Program-made: the position numbers and the translations under genes
The notes under the pieces: generated by a model
The model's database searches: none
Seen by the model: only the letters and a program-made list of their open reading frames with translations
Told to the model about the DNA's origin: nothing
Part shown: one piece after another, positions 35,876 through 43,773 of the stretch
Numbering within the stretch: the stretch's first letter is position 1
How the letters are laid out: every line of letters begins with the position of its first letter
Assembly (NCBI RefSeq): GCF_039912695.1
Contig: NZ_JBDSPJ010000013.1
Location: 62,001-126,000 of the forward strand
DNA: 64,000 bases
Source: Pseudolysinimonas_A sp039912695
Lineage (GTDB): Bacteria > Actinomycetota > Actinomycetes > Actinomycetales > Microbacteriaceae
Reading direction: 5' to 3'

Positions 35876-36586
35876 ATGCGGATTCTCTTCATCAGGCACG
35901 GCCAGACTCAGGCCAACGTGGATGGCGCCCTCGAGACAGCCACCCCCGGCCCCGGCCTGACCTCCCTCGGCACCCGTCAGGCCGAAGCCGTGCCCGCCGC
36001 GCTCGGCGATGCCGGAATCTCCGCGATCTACGTCTCGAAGTTGCGTCGCACGCACGAGACCGCCGCCCCACTTGCCGCCGCCCTCGGTCTGACCCCGATC
36101 GAGTTGCCGGGTCTGCATGAGATCGAAGCGGGATCGCTTGAGGGCCTGAGCGACCTCGAGTCGGTGCGCGGATACATGGGGACTGTGTTCGGCTGGGGTG
36201 AGGGACATCTCGATCGCGCGATGCCCGGCGGACTCGACGGCACCGCATTCTTCTCGCGCTTCGACGCGGATGTCGCCCACATCGTCGCCAGCCACGCGGC
36301 CGACGACACCGTTGTGGTTGTCAGTCACGGTGCAGCAATCCGGGTCTGGACCGGCAGCCGCGTCGCCAACCTCGGCGAAGAGTTCACCGCCGAGAATCGC
36401 CTCGACAACACCGCGGTCGTCGTCGTTGACGGTTCGCCGGAATCCGGCTGGACCGCGCTCTCCTGGGGTGGGGTACCGATCGGCGGCGCCGCCTTGAACG
36501 ACCCCGGTGCTGAGGATGTCATTGGCGAAACCGTGGACGAACCCGCTGCTGAGACATCCACCGCTAAGACATCCACCGAGTCCTGA
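35876..36586 (+). CDS. Histidine phosphatase (phosphoglycerate mutase-like)
   Basis: A 236-residue member of the histidine phosphatase superfamily. The catalytic RHG motif is at residues 7-9 (LFIRHGQTQAN), the second Arg in SKLRRTHETA, the acid in LHEIEAGSLEG, and the second His in VVVVSHGAAIR. The substrate cannot be told (mutase versus phosphatase). The C-terminal 25 residues are Thr/Ser/Glu-rich. TAGGCT at 35861-35866 lies nine bases before the ATG. Confidence 0.87.
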   Translation: MRILFIRHGQTQANVDGALETATPGPGLTSLGTRQAEAVPAALGDAGISAIYVSKLRRTHETAAPLAAALGLTPIELPGLHEIEAGSLEGLSDLESVRGYMGTVFGWGEGHLDRAMPGGLDGTAFFSRFDADVAHIVASHAADDTVVVVSHGAAIRVWTGSRVANLGEEFTAENRLDNTAVVVVDGSPESGWTALSWGGVPIGGAALNDPGAEDVIGETVDEPAAETSTAKTSTES

Positions 36587-36636
36587 GCGCGGCGCGCGTC
36601 CCTGAGCGAGTCGGGGGTGCGTTCTACGGTGAGGGG

Positions 36637-38310
36637 ATGACCCGGCGCCTGCTCTTCGCACGTGCAGAACTGGTTGCCGAGTCGATCGAATCCCGCGGCA
36701 TCCAGAGCACCTGGCATTCGCTCGTCGCCACTCATGCGTCCCGGGTCGCTGAAACCCGTGTCACTGAAACCCGGGCGCTTCCGTCGCTGACAGCGATCCT
36801 CAGCGACCTCCCGCTGCGGGATGCGGCGTTCGCCGATGACCTTCTCGACGGCCTCACGATGAGTGAAATCGGGGTGCTCTACGAGTTTTCGCTGGCCCAC
36901 GTCGACCGCGGCAGCCGTAAGTCGTCGGGCCAGTTCTTCACCCCCGACGACGTCGCGCAGTTTCTCGCCGCTCGTGCCGCGCGGTTTCCGGCCGGCGTCT
37001 GGATCGACCCGTGCTGCGGCGTCGGCAACCTGTCGTACTGGCTCGCGCGCGAGCAACCCGATCCTGACCGTTTCGTCGCGACCTCGCTCGTGCTCGTCGA
37101 CCGCGACCCGCTCGCCCTCCTGATCGCCTGCGTGCTGCTCACGGTCGAGTTTGAACGAGAGCGCCCGATCTACCTCGCCGTCGTCGGCCGTTCACGAGTA
37201 GCCGACGCGCTCACCGACGAGCTTCCCGAGTACGACTACGCGATCCTCAATCCGCCCTACGTCGTCGTGCCGCGTGACGACCGGTTTGCCTCAGCCGAGT
37301 CACGCGACCTGTACGCGTACTTCATCGAACGGATGCTGCGCGCCGGCGACCGCGAACGTCGGGGCATCGTCGCGATCTGCCCGCAGAGTTTCACGACCGG
37401 GGCGAAGTTCACGACCTTTCGCCAGCTACTCGTTCGGCGTCTTGCCACGATGGATGTCTACTGCTTCGACAATGTGCCCGACAACGTGTTTCGCGGCATC
37501 AAGTTCGGGTCGCAGAACAGCAACCGGGTCAACTCGACCCGTGCGGCGGTGCTCGTCGGCACGGCGCGGGTCAGCGGCGATGCTGACGGCGAGCAGGCGC
37601 TGCCGAACCGGCACCGCATCACCCCGCTGCTGAGATGGCGCTCGCACGAGCGGGCGGAGCTATTCGAGCGGGCGGATGACTTCCTCTCGCCCCTGCAACC
37701 GGATGCCGAGCGCGCATTCCCCAAGGTTGGGGCAGACCTGGTGCCGCTGCACCGCGAGATGGTGGCGGTCGAGGCCACCTTGGCCGACATCACGTCCCGA
37801 GAGTGGACGGCGTTTCACCTCGATATTCCGATGACGCCGCGCTACTTTCTGTCGGCGGTGAAGCGCTCCCTCGATCGCGGCCACGTTCACCGCCTCTACT
37901 TTCCGACATCCCTCGCGCGGGATCGCGCCTACGTGGTGCTGAACTCCTCTCTCGCCTACTGGTGGTGGCGGGTTTACGAGGGCGGCATCACGGTGTCGAA
38001 GTCCACGCTCGCGTCGCTGCCGCTGCCGATCGCCTCAGCCCGCCGAAGCCTGGTGGTGGAGATCGAGAAGTCAGAGCACGAGAACGTCGTCGTCAAACAG
38101 AACGCCGGCCGCCGCAACGAGAACGTCAAACATCACTGGCGTCTGCTGCGTGAGCTGAATCGGGTGGTGGCTCCCGAGTACGTCGAGCACCTCATGGCGG
38201 TGCATCAGAACTCGAATATCGCGATCTACAGCGAGGCGAACAATTCGTCGAGCGAACTGAGGTCGGTCATCAGGACGCCGGCCGACGCCGCCATCTCGCG
38301 GTCGAGTTGA
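36637..38310 (+). CDS. N6-adenine DNA methyltransferase (type II R-M-like)
   Basis: A 557-residue class I SAM-dependent DNA methyltransferase of the gamma/TaqI-Eco57I type. The sequence has the GQFFTPDDVAQFLA entry motif near residue 100, SAM-binding DPCCGVGN near 124 and the catalytic NPPY at about 205-208 (NPPYVVVP). A long target-recognition C-terminus follows. TACGGT lies six bases before the ATG. Its last 28 codons overlap the 3' end of the convergent nuclease gene. The pair is best read as a type II restriction-modification system; recognition site unknown. Confidence 0.85.
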   Translation: MTRRLLFARAELVAESIESRGIQSTWHSLVATHASRVAETRVTETRALPSLTAILSDLPLRDAAFADDLLDGLTMSEIGVLYEFSLAHVDRGSRKSSGQFFTPDDVAQFLAARAARFPAGVWIDPCCGVGNLSYWLAREQPDPDRFVATSLVLVDRDPLALLIACVLLTVEFERERPIYLAVVGRSRVADALTDELPEYDYAILNPPYVVVPRDDRFASAESRDLYAYFIERMLRAGDRERRGIVAICPQSFTTGAKFTTFRQLLVRRLATMDVYCFDNVPDNVFRGIKFGSQNSNRVNSTRAAVLVGTARVSGDADGEQALPNRHRITPLLRWRSHERAELFERADDFLSPLQPDAERAFPKVGADLVPLHREMVAVEATLADITSREWTAFHLDIPMTPRYFLSAVKRSLDRGHVHRLYFPTSLARDRAYVVLNSSLAYWWWRVYEGGITVSKSTLASLPLPIASARRSLVVEIEKSEHENVVVKQNAGRRNENVKHHWRLLRELNRVVAPEYVEHLMAVHQNSNIAIYSEANNSSSELRSVIRTPADAAISRSS

Positions 38311-38987
38311 GACACCGGGTCGCCGAGTAACACCACCGCTCTCGTCGAGTCGTGCATCGCCGACAGTCGGGTGCGGTATTCGATGACTTGGCCCAGAGCG
38401 AGCCGGGCCTGTTGGCGATGGTTCGAGGGATTCGCGCTCTTCACCTCGACGACAACCACGGTGCCGTCGATCTCCCAGGCGAGATCGAAGTCGGGCTCCC
38501 CAGACCCCGGCGATCGCGGGCTGTACCCGGCAGCCCGAACGACCTCCGCCAGGGCAGACTCGAGCCGCTGATGCGCGCGAGTGGCTTCGTCGAGAGCATC
38601 CCAGTTGCGCACCAGTTCGGTGGGCGCTGCCGCGATACCTCCGGTTCGAGGGCGGTATTCGACTCCGAGCCCCGCCGCATTCGCCTTGGTCGCACTGGAC
38701 TCCCCTGCGCGACGCTCGAGCGCCTCAATCATGTGGTTGAGGCCCGACAGGGTGACGGTCGATCCCCTCGACCAATGTTCGGCATCCCAACTCAACCCGG
38801 CTGCCTCGACCACTCGGCGGGCGCGTTCGGGCATCGAACCATCGTTCGACAGCCCGAGTCGCGCTGTCGCGGCGTCGAACAGGACCGACGAAACCGAACT
38901 GCCGACACCGATCTGTTCGTTCGTTCCGAGAATTTCGTTGAGGCGTCGAATGGCGTCTTCTTTGAGAGCGCTCGCGGTGAAGGCCAT
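38226..38987 (-). CDS. PD-(D/E)XK restriction endonuclease-like protein
   Basis: A 253-residue protein with a C-terminal nuclease core: EPDFDLAWEID, then VVVVEVK around residue 180 (Asp...Glu-x-Lys), then a LALGQVIEYR helix. The N-terminal half is helical and may bind DNA. The ATG at 38987 is chosen because TAAGGT lies seven bases upstream. Convergent and overlapping by 85 bp with the methyltransferase, it is probably the cognate restriction enzyme (inference from context and motif). Confidence 0.75.
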   Translation of the reverse strand: MAFTASALKEDAIRRLNEILGTNEQIGVGSSVSSVLFDAATARLGLSNDGSMPERARRVVEAAGLSWDAEHWSRGSTVTLSGLNHMIEALERRAGESSATKANAAGLGVEYRPRTGGIAAAPTELVRNWDALDEATRAHQRLESALAEVVRAAGYSPRSPGSGEPDFDLAWEIDGTVVVVEVKSANPSNHRQQARLALGQVIEYRTRLSAMHDSTRAVVLLGDPVSQLDREMAASAGVLMTDLSSLDELFASL

Positions 38988-39084
38988 GTGCGCGACCTTA
39001 GCGAGAGTTACGGCACACCCGGCAGAACTGGACCATGAGGCGGCCGACACAGGTACGGTATTCGAAACCGAGGGGGAACGGATC

Positions 39085-39306
39085 ATGGGACGACACAGCA
39101 TGGACACGCACAGCGAGGTCGGCGATCAGGTCGAAGACGACGAGGTGGTCGAGGCAGAGGTGGTCGACCCGGAGTTGCTGAAGACAGAGCTGCTCGAGCC
39201 AGAGTTGCTGGAGCCAGAGTTGCTCGACCCCGAGTTGCCGCCAGCCCCGGGCTCGCACCGGGCAACCGGGCCGTTTGATGTGACGGGCTCGGCCGAGGAC
39301 AGCTAG
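39085..39306 (+). CDS. Small acidic repeat protein, MGRHS N-terminus
   Basis: A 73-residue highly acidic protein that begins MGRHSMDTHSE. The middle consists of a short repeat (ELLEPELLEPELLDPEL) encoded by imperfect 15-bp units. An MGRHS start is seen in several small proteins of Microbacteriaceae. A GGGGGAA site lies about ten bases before the ATG. It overlaps the convergent membrane protein gene by 4 bp. Probably disordered; function unknown. Confidence 0.55.
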   Translation: MGRHSMDTHSEVGDQVEDDEVVEAEVVDPELLKTELLEPELLEPELLDPELPPAPGSHRATGPFDVTGSAEDS

Positions 39307-39671
39307 CGAGACTCCCGCCGGCGCGCCGCCGCTCCCCCGACATACTGTCGCGCGAGCGTGACGCCGACGAGCACCAACCCCAGCAACACTCCGAACGGGG
39401 TGAGCGTGCCGAACACGATCCCCGCGTTCTGATTACCCTGCACGAGCTGCTCGGGTGTTGCGATCGACACCGCCCACGATCGACCGAGGAGCGCGAGGGC
39501 GACCAAGAAGACGAGCAGCAGCATCCCGATCAGGAAGCCACCCCAACGCCGCGAGACGAGTCCGATGACGAGCCCGGCGATCGCCATGCCCGCCGCGAGC
39601 GGCACGAACAGCCCCAGGATGAGGCTCGCCGCTGGCAGCGCGATGATCACGATCAGATCTATCGGGTTCAC
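39303..39671 (-). CDS. Membrane protein with three helices, unknown function
   Basis: A 122-residue protein with hydrophobic segments at about residues 5-27, 28-65 and 90-110, ending AARRRESR. The GTG start at 39671 follows TAGCGT at a six-base gap, the leaderless layout, which supports this frame. No family recognised. It lies downstream of the ice-binding gene on the same strand but beyond that gene's terminator hairpin. Confidence 0.6.
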   Translation of the reverse strand: MNPIDLIVIIALPAASLILGLFVPLAAGMAIAGLVIGLVSRRWGGFLIGMLLLVFLVALALLGRSWAVSIATPEQLVQGNQNAGIVFGTLTPFGVLLGLVLVGVTLARQYVGGAAARRRESR

Positions 39672-39722
39672 GCCGCCACGCTAACCCCACACCCGTGGGA
39701 TTCCGTCGGGGCGCACAGGTGA

Positions 39723-39746
39723 GTCGCCGCTCCCCCGAGCGGCGAC
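39723..39746 (-). terminator. Terminator of the ice-binding protein gene
   Basis: A perfect 10-bp stem, GTCGCCGCTC and GAGCGGCGAC with a CCCC loop, lies 43 bp past the stop of the minus-strand gene. Confidence 0.7.
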
Positions 39747-39788
39747 CCCTGGGCGATCCAGCCCCCCGGCTGGACTACCGCAACCCGT

Positions 39789-40871
39789 TCAATCCCGCGC
39801 GAGCGCAGCGCGGCGACGGGGGACTACAACAAGACGGGGGACGACAACAACCAGAGTTCCGGTGATCAGCAGAAGCAGCGCTGCGATGATCGACGGCACC
39901 ATGGTGGTTTGGGCGTCGACACCGGTGGAGGCGAGGACCTGAGGTGCACTGAAGATGCGACTCGCACCGTGGCTGCCAGCGTTGCGGCTACCACTCGATC
40001 CGCTCGTGCTCGTCGTTCCATCCGTGCCGCCGGTCCCGGATCCACCGGTCCCGCCGGTACCACCCGATTCCTCAGCGGCGATTCGCTCCGTCGAGGTCTG
40101 ACGCACGCACGGTGATCCCATGGTGATCAGGTTGTTGTCGAGGGTTACGGCACCGGCGTTGGTGGCCCCGGCCAGCAGTTGTCCCTGAATCGTGGCGCCG
40201 GTGAGCGCCGAGATGGAAGTCGCGGCAACGACGGTGCCGACGAACGTGGCGTTAGTCCCGATTGTCGCGGAACTGCCCACCTGCCAGTAGACGTTGCACG
40301 ACTGGGCGCCTCCGACGAGGAGCACGACGCTGTTGGAGCCGACGGTCAGTGATCCGGTGGATGCCTGGAAGATCCAGACGTCGTCAGCCGCTCCCGAAAG
40401 AGTAATGGTGCCGTCGAGCAGCAGATCGCTTGCCGACTGGTACACACCCGGTCCGTACGGGAGAGGGTTGGCTGCGAGATTGGTCGTGCCAACGACGTCT
40501 GTTGCTGCCGTGTTGGCAAGAATGACGTAGGCAATGTTGAGGTCGGCGTCGGCAGTTGTGGCAGCCGTGTCGTTGACGTGGATGTCGCCGCCGACCTGAA
40601 TGTCGCCGAGCTGCTGGTCGGTTCCAGGCGTCAGCCCCACGTTTCCTTCGACCTGGGTGCCGTGCGTCGCGGTGTCAGTGATCGTGTCCGACGCGATCAC
40701 CGAGTAGTCCTCGGCTGAACCGAGAAAGTCGTCATCACCCGGTTCTGCCGCGCTGGCGGCGAGCGGAGCGAAAAGGATGGCAGATCCGACAGCGAGCATC
40801 GTGCCAACTGCAATGAGCAGCGGACGACGAGAGCGTTTGGCTGTCGCGGGTACGGAAATGTCGTAGGGCAT
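39789..40871 (-). CDS. Secreted ice-binding (DUF3494) protein with LAxTG cell-wall anchor
   Basis: A 360-residue secreted protein. A signal peptide covers residues 1 to about 41 (RSRRPLLIAV, then a hydrophobic core and ASAAEP cleavage site). The DUF3494 ice-binding beta-helix follows (LGSAEDYSVIASDTIT, GDIHVND, YGPGVYQSASDLLLDG, VGGAQSCNVYWQVGSSATIG). After a Gly/Ser/Thr linker comes LASTG at about 313-317, a hydrophobic helix and an Arg-rich end, the layout of a class E sortase substrate. Free DUF3494 proteins are usually secreted antifreeze agents; an anchored one would act as a surface ice adhesin. Start at 40871 fits the signal peptide. Confidence 0.88.
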   Translation of the reverse strand: MPYDISVPATAKRSRRPLLIAVGTMLAVGSAILFAPLAASAAEPGDDDFLGSAEDYSVIASDTITDTATHGTQVEGNVGLTPGTDQQLGDIQVGGDIHVNDTAATTADADLNIAYVILANTAATDVVGTTNLAANPLPYGPGVYQSASDLLLDGTITLSGAADDVWIFQASTGSLTVGSNSVVLLVGGAQSCNVYWQVGSSATIGTNATFVGTVVAATSISALTGATIQGQLLAGATNAGAVTLDNNLITMGSPCVRQTSTERIAAEESGGTGGTGGSGTGGTDGTTSTSGSSGSRNAGSHGASRIFSAPQVLASTGVDAQTTMVPSIIAALLLLITGTLVVVVPRLVVVPRRRAALARD

Positions 40872-40957
40872 TGTGCAAGCCGGCTTTCTCAGTGGGTGTT
40901 GAACACCGGACAAGAGCAGCAAGGCTTGGGGCCTACGGGGGAAGCAGCTGATGAAAT

Positions 40958-41118
40958 GGCGTCCCGAGGAGGGGACGCCGCGATGGGTATGACAGTCTGC
41001 GAATCACGGGGATCGCTCGGTTCGCGATCTCTTAATCGCGAATGCGCCCTTATCGGGCCACGCGGAGCGACCGCCGGTCTCACGGACCGATGATCGACAA
41101 GTTGGGAGGAATCCCAAC
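40958..41118 (-). promoter_or_regulatory. Structured leader candidate upstream of the ice-binding gene
   Basis: The 338-bp gap before the ice-binding gene holds no gene but several perfect hairpins. These include GGCGTCCC/GGGACGCC (40958-40979), TTCGCGAT/ATCGCGAA (41021-41042), GCCC/GGGC (41046-41058) and GTTGGGA/TCCCAAC (41101-41118). A long-range pair, GGATCGCTC (41010-41018) with GAGCGACC (41065-41072), closes two of these into a three-way junction. On the minus strand it would be the 5' leader. It matches no riboswitch I could recognise. Confidence 0.45.
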
Positions 41119-41186
41119 CTTCGGCTTACTTATGCTCGCAGAGAGCACCTAGACGAAACGGTACACCCACAGGCTAGTGGGATACG

Positions 41187-41218
41187 AACCTGTGAGAAAT
41201 GGGAAAAGCTCACAGGTT
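41187..41218 (-). terminator. Hairpin at the end of the solitary methyltransferase gene
   Basis: A perfect 10-bp inverted repeat, AACCTGTGAG (41187-41196) and CTCACAGGTT (41209-41218), overlaps the stop codon on the minus strand. No strong U-run follows. Confidence 0.5.
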
Positions 41219-42100
41219 CAGAAACCCGGCTTTCAGCAGTCGCGCCCGCGACATCTCGAAATACTCGGGGTTGAGTTCGATCCCGGCGAATCGGCGCTGC
41301 AGAGATCCGGCGACCAGGGCCGTTGTGCCCGAGCCCAGAAACGGATCCATCACCAAGTCGCCCGGCTCGCTGCCGAGGGCCACACACGGCTCCACCAGAG
41401 TCGAAGGAAACGTGGCGAAGTGACCGCTCGCCTCCCCCACCCGCTGAGTCGGCACATCCCACACCGTCCGCAGCCGGCGATCGTTCGGTCCTCGCACCGC
41501 ATCGACGTCGTACCGGTAGTGCTCCGACTTGGTGAGCAGAAAAACGGTTTCGTGTGAGCGAGTGGGTCGGTCACGCACCGACTCGGGCTGGGCGTTCGGC
41601 TTGTTCCAGATGATCTCCGAGCGGAGGTACCAGCCGCGTTCTTGCAGAGCGAAGGCGAGTCGCCACGGCACCCCGATGAGATCTTTCGACTTCAGTCCCT
41701 CGGGGGTCCCGGGCCGCGTCGACATCGCGCGCGCGACGTTCTTCTTGTCGGGGGCACGCCAGGTGCGCCCGCCGGATGTGTACGAGTCGCCGATGTTCAG
41801 CCAAAGAGTTCCGTCGTCACGCAGCACGCGCTGCACGTCGTCGAAGAGCTCGGCAACTCGGTCGATGAAGTCGAAGACGGATGCCTCGAGCCCGACCTGA
41901 CCGCCGATGCCGTAGTCGCGCAGCGACCAGTACGGCGGGCTCGTGACGACGGTCTGCACGACCTTGCTCGGCATCGCTCTCAGCACCGCCTGTGCATCAC
42001 CCTGCACCAGCACCGACTCGTCGGCGAGCATCCCGTAGCTGCTCGAGTCGTCGTGAGTGATGGCCCGAAACTCGGGGCGCTTGATCGGGACAGCCGGCAC
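41210..42100 (-). CDS. Solitary DNA methyltransferase, beta class (SPPY)
   Basis: A 296-residue DNA methyltransferase with catalytic TSPPYW at 53-58 and SAM-binding DPFLGSGTT near 252, that is, motif IV before motif I (beta class). The SPPY form is typical of N4-cytosine enzymes but some N6-adenine enzymes share it. No nuclease gene is adjacent, so it looks like an orphan methylase. The GTG at 42100 follows TAGCCT at a seven-base gap; an in-frame TTG at 42124 lacks signals. Recognition site unknown. Confidence 0.85.
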   Translation of the reverse strand: MPAVPIKRPEFRAITHDDSSSYGMLADESVLVQGDAQAVLRAMPSKVVQTVVTSPPYWSLRDYGIGGQVGLEASVFDFIDRVAELFDDVQRVLRDDGTLWLNIGDSYTSGGRTWRAPDKKNVARAMSTRPGTPEGLKSKDLIGVPWRLAFALQERGWYLRSEIIWNKPNAQPESVRDRPTRSHETVFLLTKSEHYRYDVDAVRGPNDRRLRTVWDVPTQRVGEASGHFATFPSTLVEPCVALGSEPGDLVMDPFLGSGTTALVAGSLQRRFAGIELNPEYFEMSRARLLKAGFLNL

Positions 42101-42211
42101 TCGATGGAGGCTACCGTGCGGCAAACGGCAGCCTCAGAACCGCGCTCGGCCCCGAGCAAAATGTGTTCTCCCATAAGGGATTCGCGGTCCAAATCGACCC
42201 GCAATTTGCCA

Positions 42212-42262
42212 CTACCCCCACACGGGGGTCAACCCCCCAATCCGGGGGGCATCCGGGGGTAG
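42212..42262. promoter_or_regulatory. Nested C/G-run palindromes upstream of the DUF4352-like gene
   Basis: ACCCCC-ACAC-GGGGGT (42214-42229) and CCCCCC-AATCC-GGGGGG (42233-42249) are both enclosed by CTACCCCC (42212-42219) and GGGGGTAG (42255-42262). The block is about 100 bp upstream of the next + strand gene and is a candidate operator array. Confidence 0.4.
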
Positions 42263-42366
42263 AACGACCGGTGTACGGTGCCGGTAAGTACCTGGATATC
42301 GCTCTCACCAGCGGGATGCCAGGGATCGTCCATGGGGGGCGAAATCGAAAGATGGGAACGGGCATC

Positions 42367-43212
42367 ATGACGACAACTCTCACATCACCCAAGCCGCGGA
42401 CTACGCCGGAACAGGCGCAGCCCACTGGGGTCGAACCGAACAGGGTCGAACCGAACAGGGTCGAACCGAACGAACAACCCCGCGGGAACACGATCGGGAT
42501 GGTCGCGCTCGGCCTCGGCATCCTCGGGTTCCTGCTCGCGATCTTCCTGATAACGGCTGGCCTTGCCTGGATGCTGCTGATCCCCGCGATCGCGCTCGCA
42601 ATCGTCGGGCTCATCCAGCCGAAGCGCCGTCGGGGAGTCGCCATCGCGGCGCTCACCGTCGGGGTGATCGGACTCCTGCTGTCGTTCGTCGGCTTTCGGC
42701 TTCCGGCCGGCACCGGTGCGGGCACCGAGGTTCTGAACAATGACGGGGTCAACCCGTTCTCGGTCTTCACCGGACCGCTTCCCGGCCAGACGGTTGGCGG
42801 CAACCCGGTCACCGGTGGAGGCACCCCGGTCACGGGGACCAACGCCGACGGGTTGACCGTCACGGTGAGTTCGGTTGACTGCCACGCGCCTCTGGCGAGT
42901 GTTACCGGCCTCAACATCACCGGCAACGTCTGCGCTGTGACCCTCACGGCCACCAACAATGGCAACGACCTCGTCACCATCGACAGCTCGAACATCACGG
43001 CCAACGCTGACGGCGCGAACCTGCTGGCAAGTGTCGACCTCGGCGAGGGTCCGGTACTGAGTGCCGAGCTCAATCCGGGCGACTCCACGACGGGGTTGAT
43101 TTACGTCAACGTGCCCAACGGCACCGGCCTCGACGGCTTGTCGGTCAACGCCGGAAACACCGGCGGCGACCTGTTGAACCTCAATCTCGGCGGCCTGACC
43201 AACGGGGGTTGA
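42367..43212 (+). CDS. Membrane-anchored extracellular protein, DUF4352/Ig-like domain
   Basis: A 281-residue protein. A cytoplasmic N-terminus with a repeated VEPNR element (15-bp units, DNA 42430-42471) is followed by two or three helices at about 45-115. An extracellular part of about 160 residues follows, beginning with a Gly/Thr-rich linker (GGNPVTGGGTPVTG). The beta-rich domain has DCHAPL and GNVCAVTLTATNNGNDLVTID, resembling DUF4352 (telomeric repeat-binding-like Ig fold) with a Cys pair. The C-terminus is Gly/Asn/Leu-rich. Function unknown, probably envelope-associated. An ATG at 42352 is an alternative start. Confidence 0.65.
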   Translation: MTTTLTSPKPRTTPEQAQPTGVEPNRVEPNRVEPNEQPRGNTIGMVALGLGILGFLLAIFLITAGLAWMLLIPAIALAIVGLIQPKRRRGVAIAALTVGVIGLLLSFVGFRLPAGTGAGTEVLNNDGVNPFSVFTGPLPGQTVGGNPVTGGGTPVTGTNADGLTVTVSSVDCHAPLASVTGLNITGNVCAVTLTATNNGNDLVTIDSSNITANADGANLLASVDLGEGPVLSAELNPGDSTTGLIYVNVPNGTGLDGLSVNAGNTGGDLLNLNLGGLTNGG

Positions 43213-43232
43213 GTCAGTCCGTCGCTCCCAAA

Positions 43233-43278
43233 GAGTGGTCGGTGAGCCTTCGGGTTTGCCGGCCACTCGTCTGTTTCT
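43233..43278 (+). terminator. Terminator after the DUF4352-like gene
   Basis: GAGTGGTCGG (43233-43242) pairs with CCGGCCACTC (43259-43268) with one G-U, followed by GTCTGTTTCTG. It is 20 bp past the stop. Confidence 0.65.
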
Positions 43279-43343
43279 GAGGGGCTCTGTGCCTGAGGGG
43301 CTCTCTGTGCTCGGGGGCTGTCTTTTGCTGCGACGATGAATGG

Positions 43344-43772
43344 ATGACCGACATCCAGATCCTCGAGTTGGGCGCCATCGACACTTGGCGCGACTTCTTC
43401 GGCGGTTTCCGCCCCGAAAGCTACCGCGACGGCCGCCGAGTCGTCGACCACGAACTGCCGATGCAATACATCGGGATGACGTCGAACGCCTACGAACCCG
43501 GCGAGTCCGCGGGGTACTGGCACGCACACTCTGACATCGAGGAGCTCTACGTGTTTCTCACCGGCCGCGGCGAGATGGGTCTGGATGACCAGGTCGTGCC
43601 CGTCGGACCCGGAACCGCAGTGCGCGTGGGTCAGGGCGTCATGCGCACCTGGCGCTGTGTGCCCGACAGCCCGGAAGCGCTCACCTGGTTCTGCATCCGT
43701 GCCGGCGGCGGCGCACTCGACCGTCTGCCATCCGACTCCACTCGGGATGCCGACCGCCCGATGCCCTGGTAG
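43344..43772 (+). CDS. Cupin domain protein
   Basis: A 142-residue single-domain cupin. Motif 1 is visible as GYWHAHSDIEELYVFLTGRGEMG, with two His and a Glu placed to bind a metal, followed by a VPVGPGTAVRVGQGVM turn. The second motif lacks an obvious His (RTWRCVPDSPEALTWFCI), so metal binding may be weak. The substrate is unknown; small cupins include isomerases and sugar-binding proteins. It ends one base before the convergent DUF222 gene. Confidence 0.8.
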   Translation: MTDIQILELGAIDTWRDFFGGFRPESYRDGRRVVDHELPMQYIGMTSNAYEPGESAGYWHAHSDIEELYVFLTGRGEMGLDDQVVPVGPGTAVRVGQGVMRTWRCVPDSPEALTWFCIRAGGGALDRLPSDSTRDADRPMPW

Positions 43773-43773
43773 G

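Noticed and set aside
34625..36661. 678-residue minus-strand frame over the DUF2510 and phosphatase genes
   Set aside because: It spans two clear genes and the gap between them and is rich in Gly/Arg/Asp, with no domain.
40958..41118. Known riboswitch (c-di-GMP, c-di-AMP/ydaO types)
   Set aside because: I compared the remembered core motifs and found no match on either strand, so it is left as an unknown structured region.
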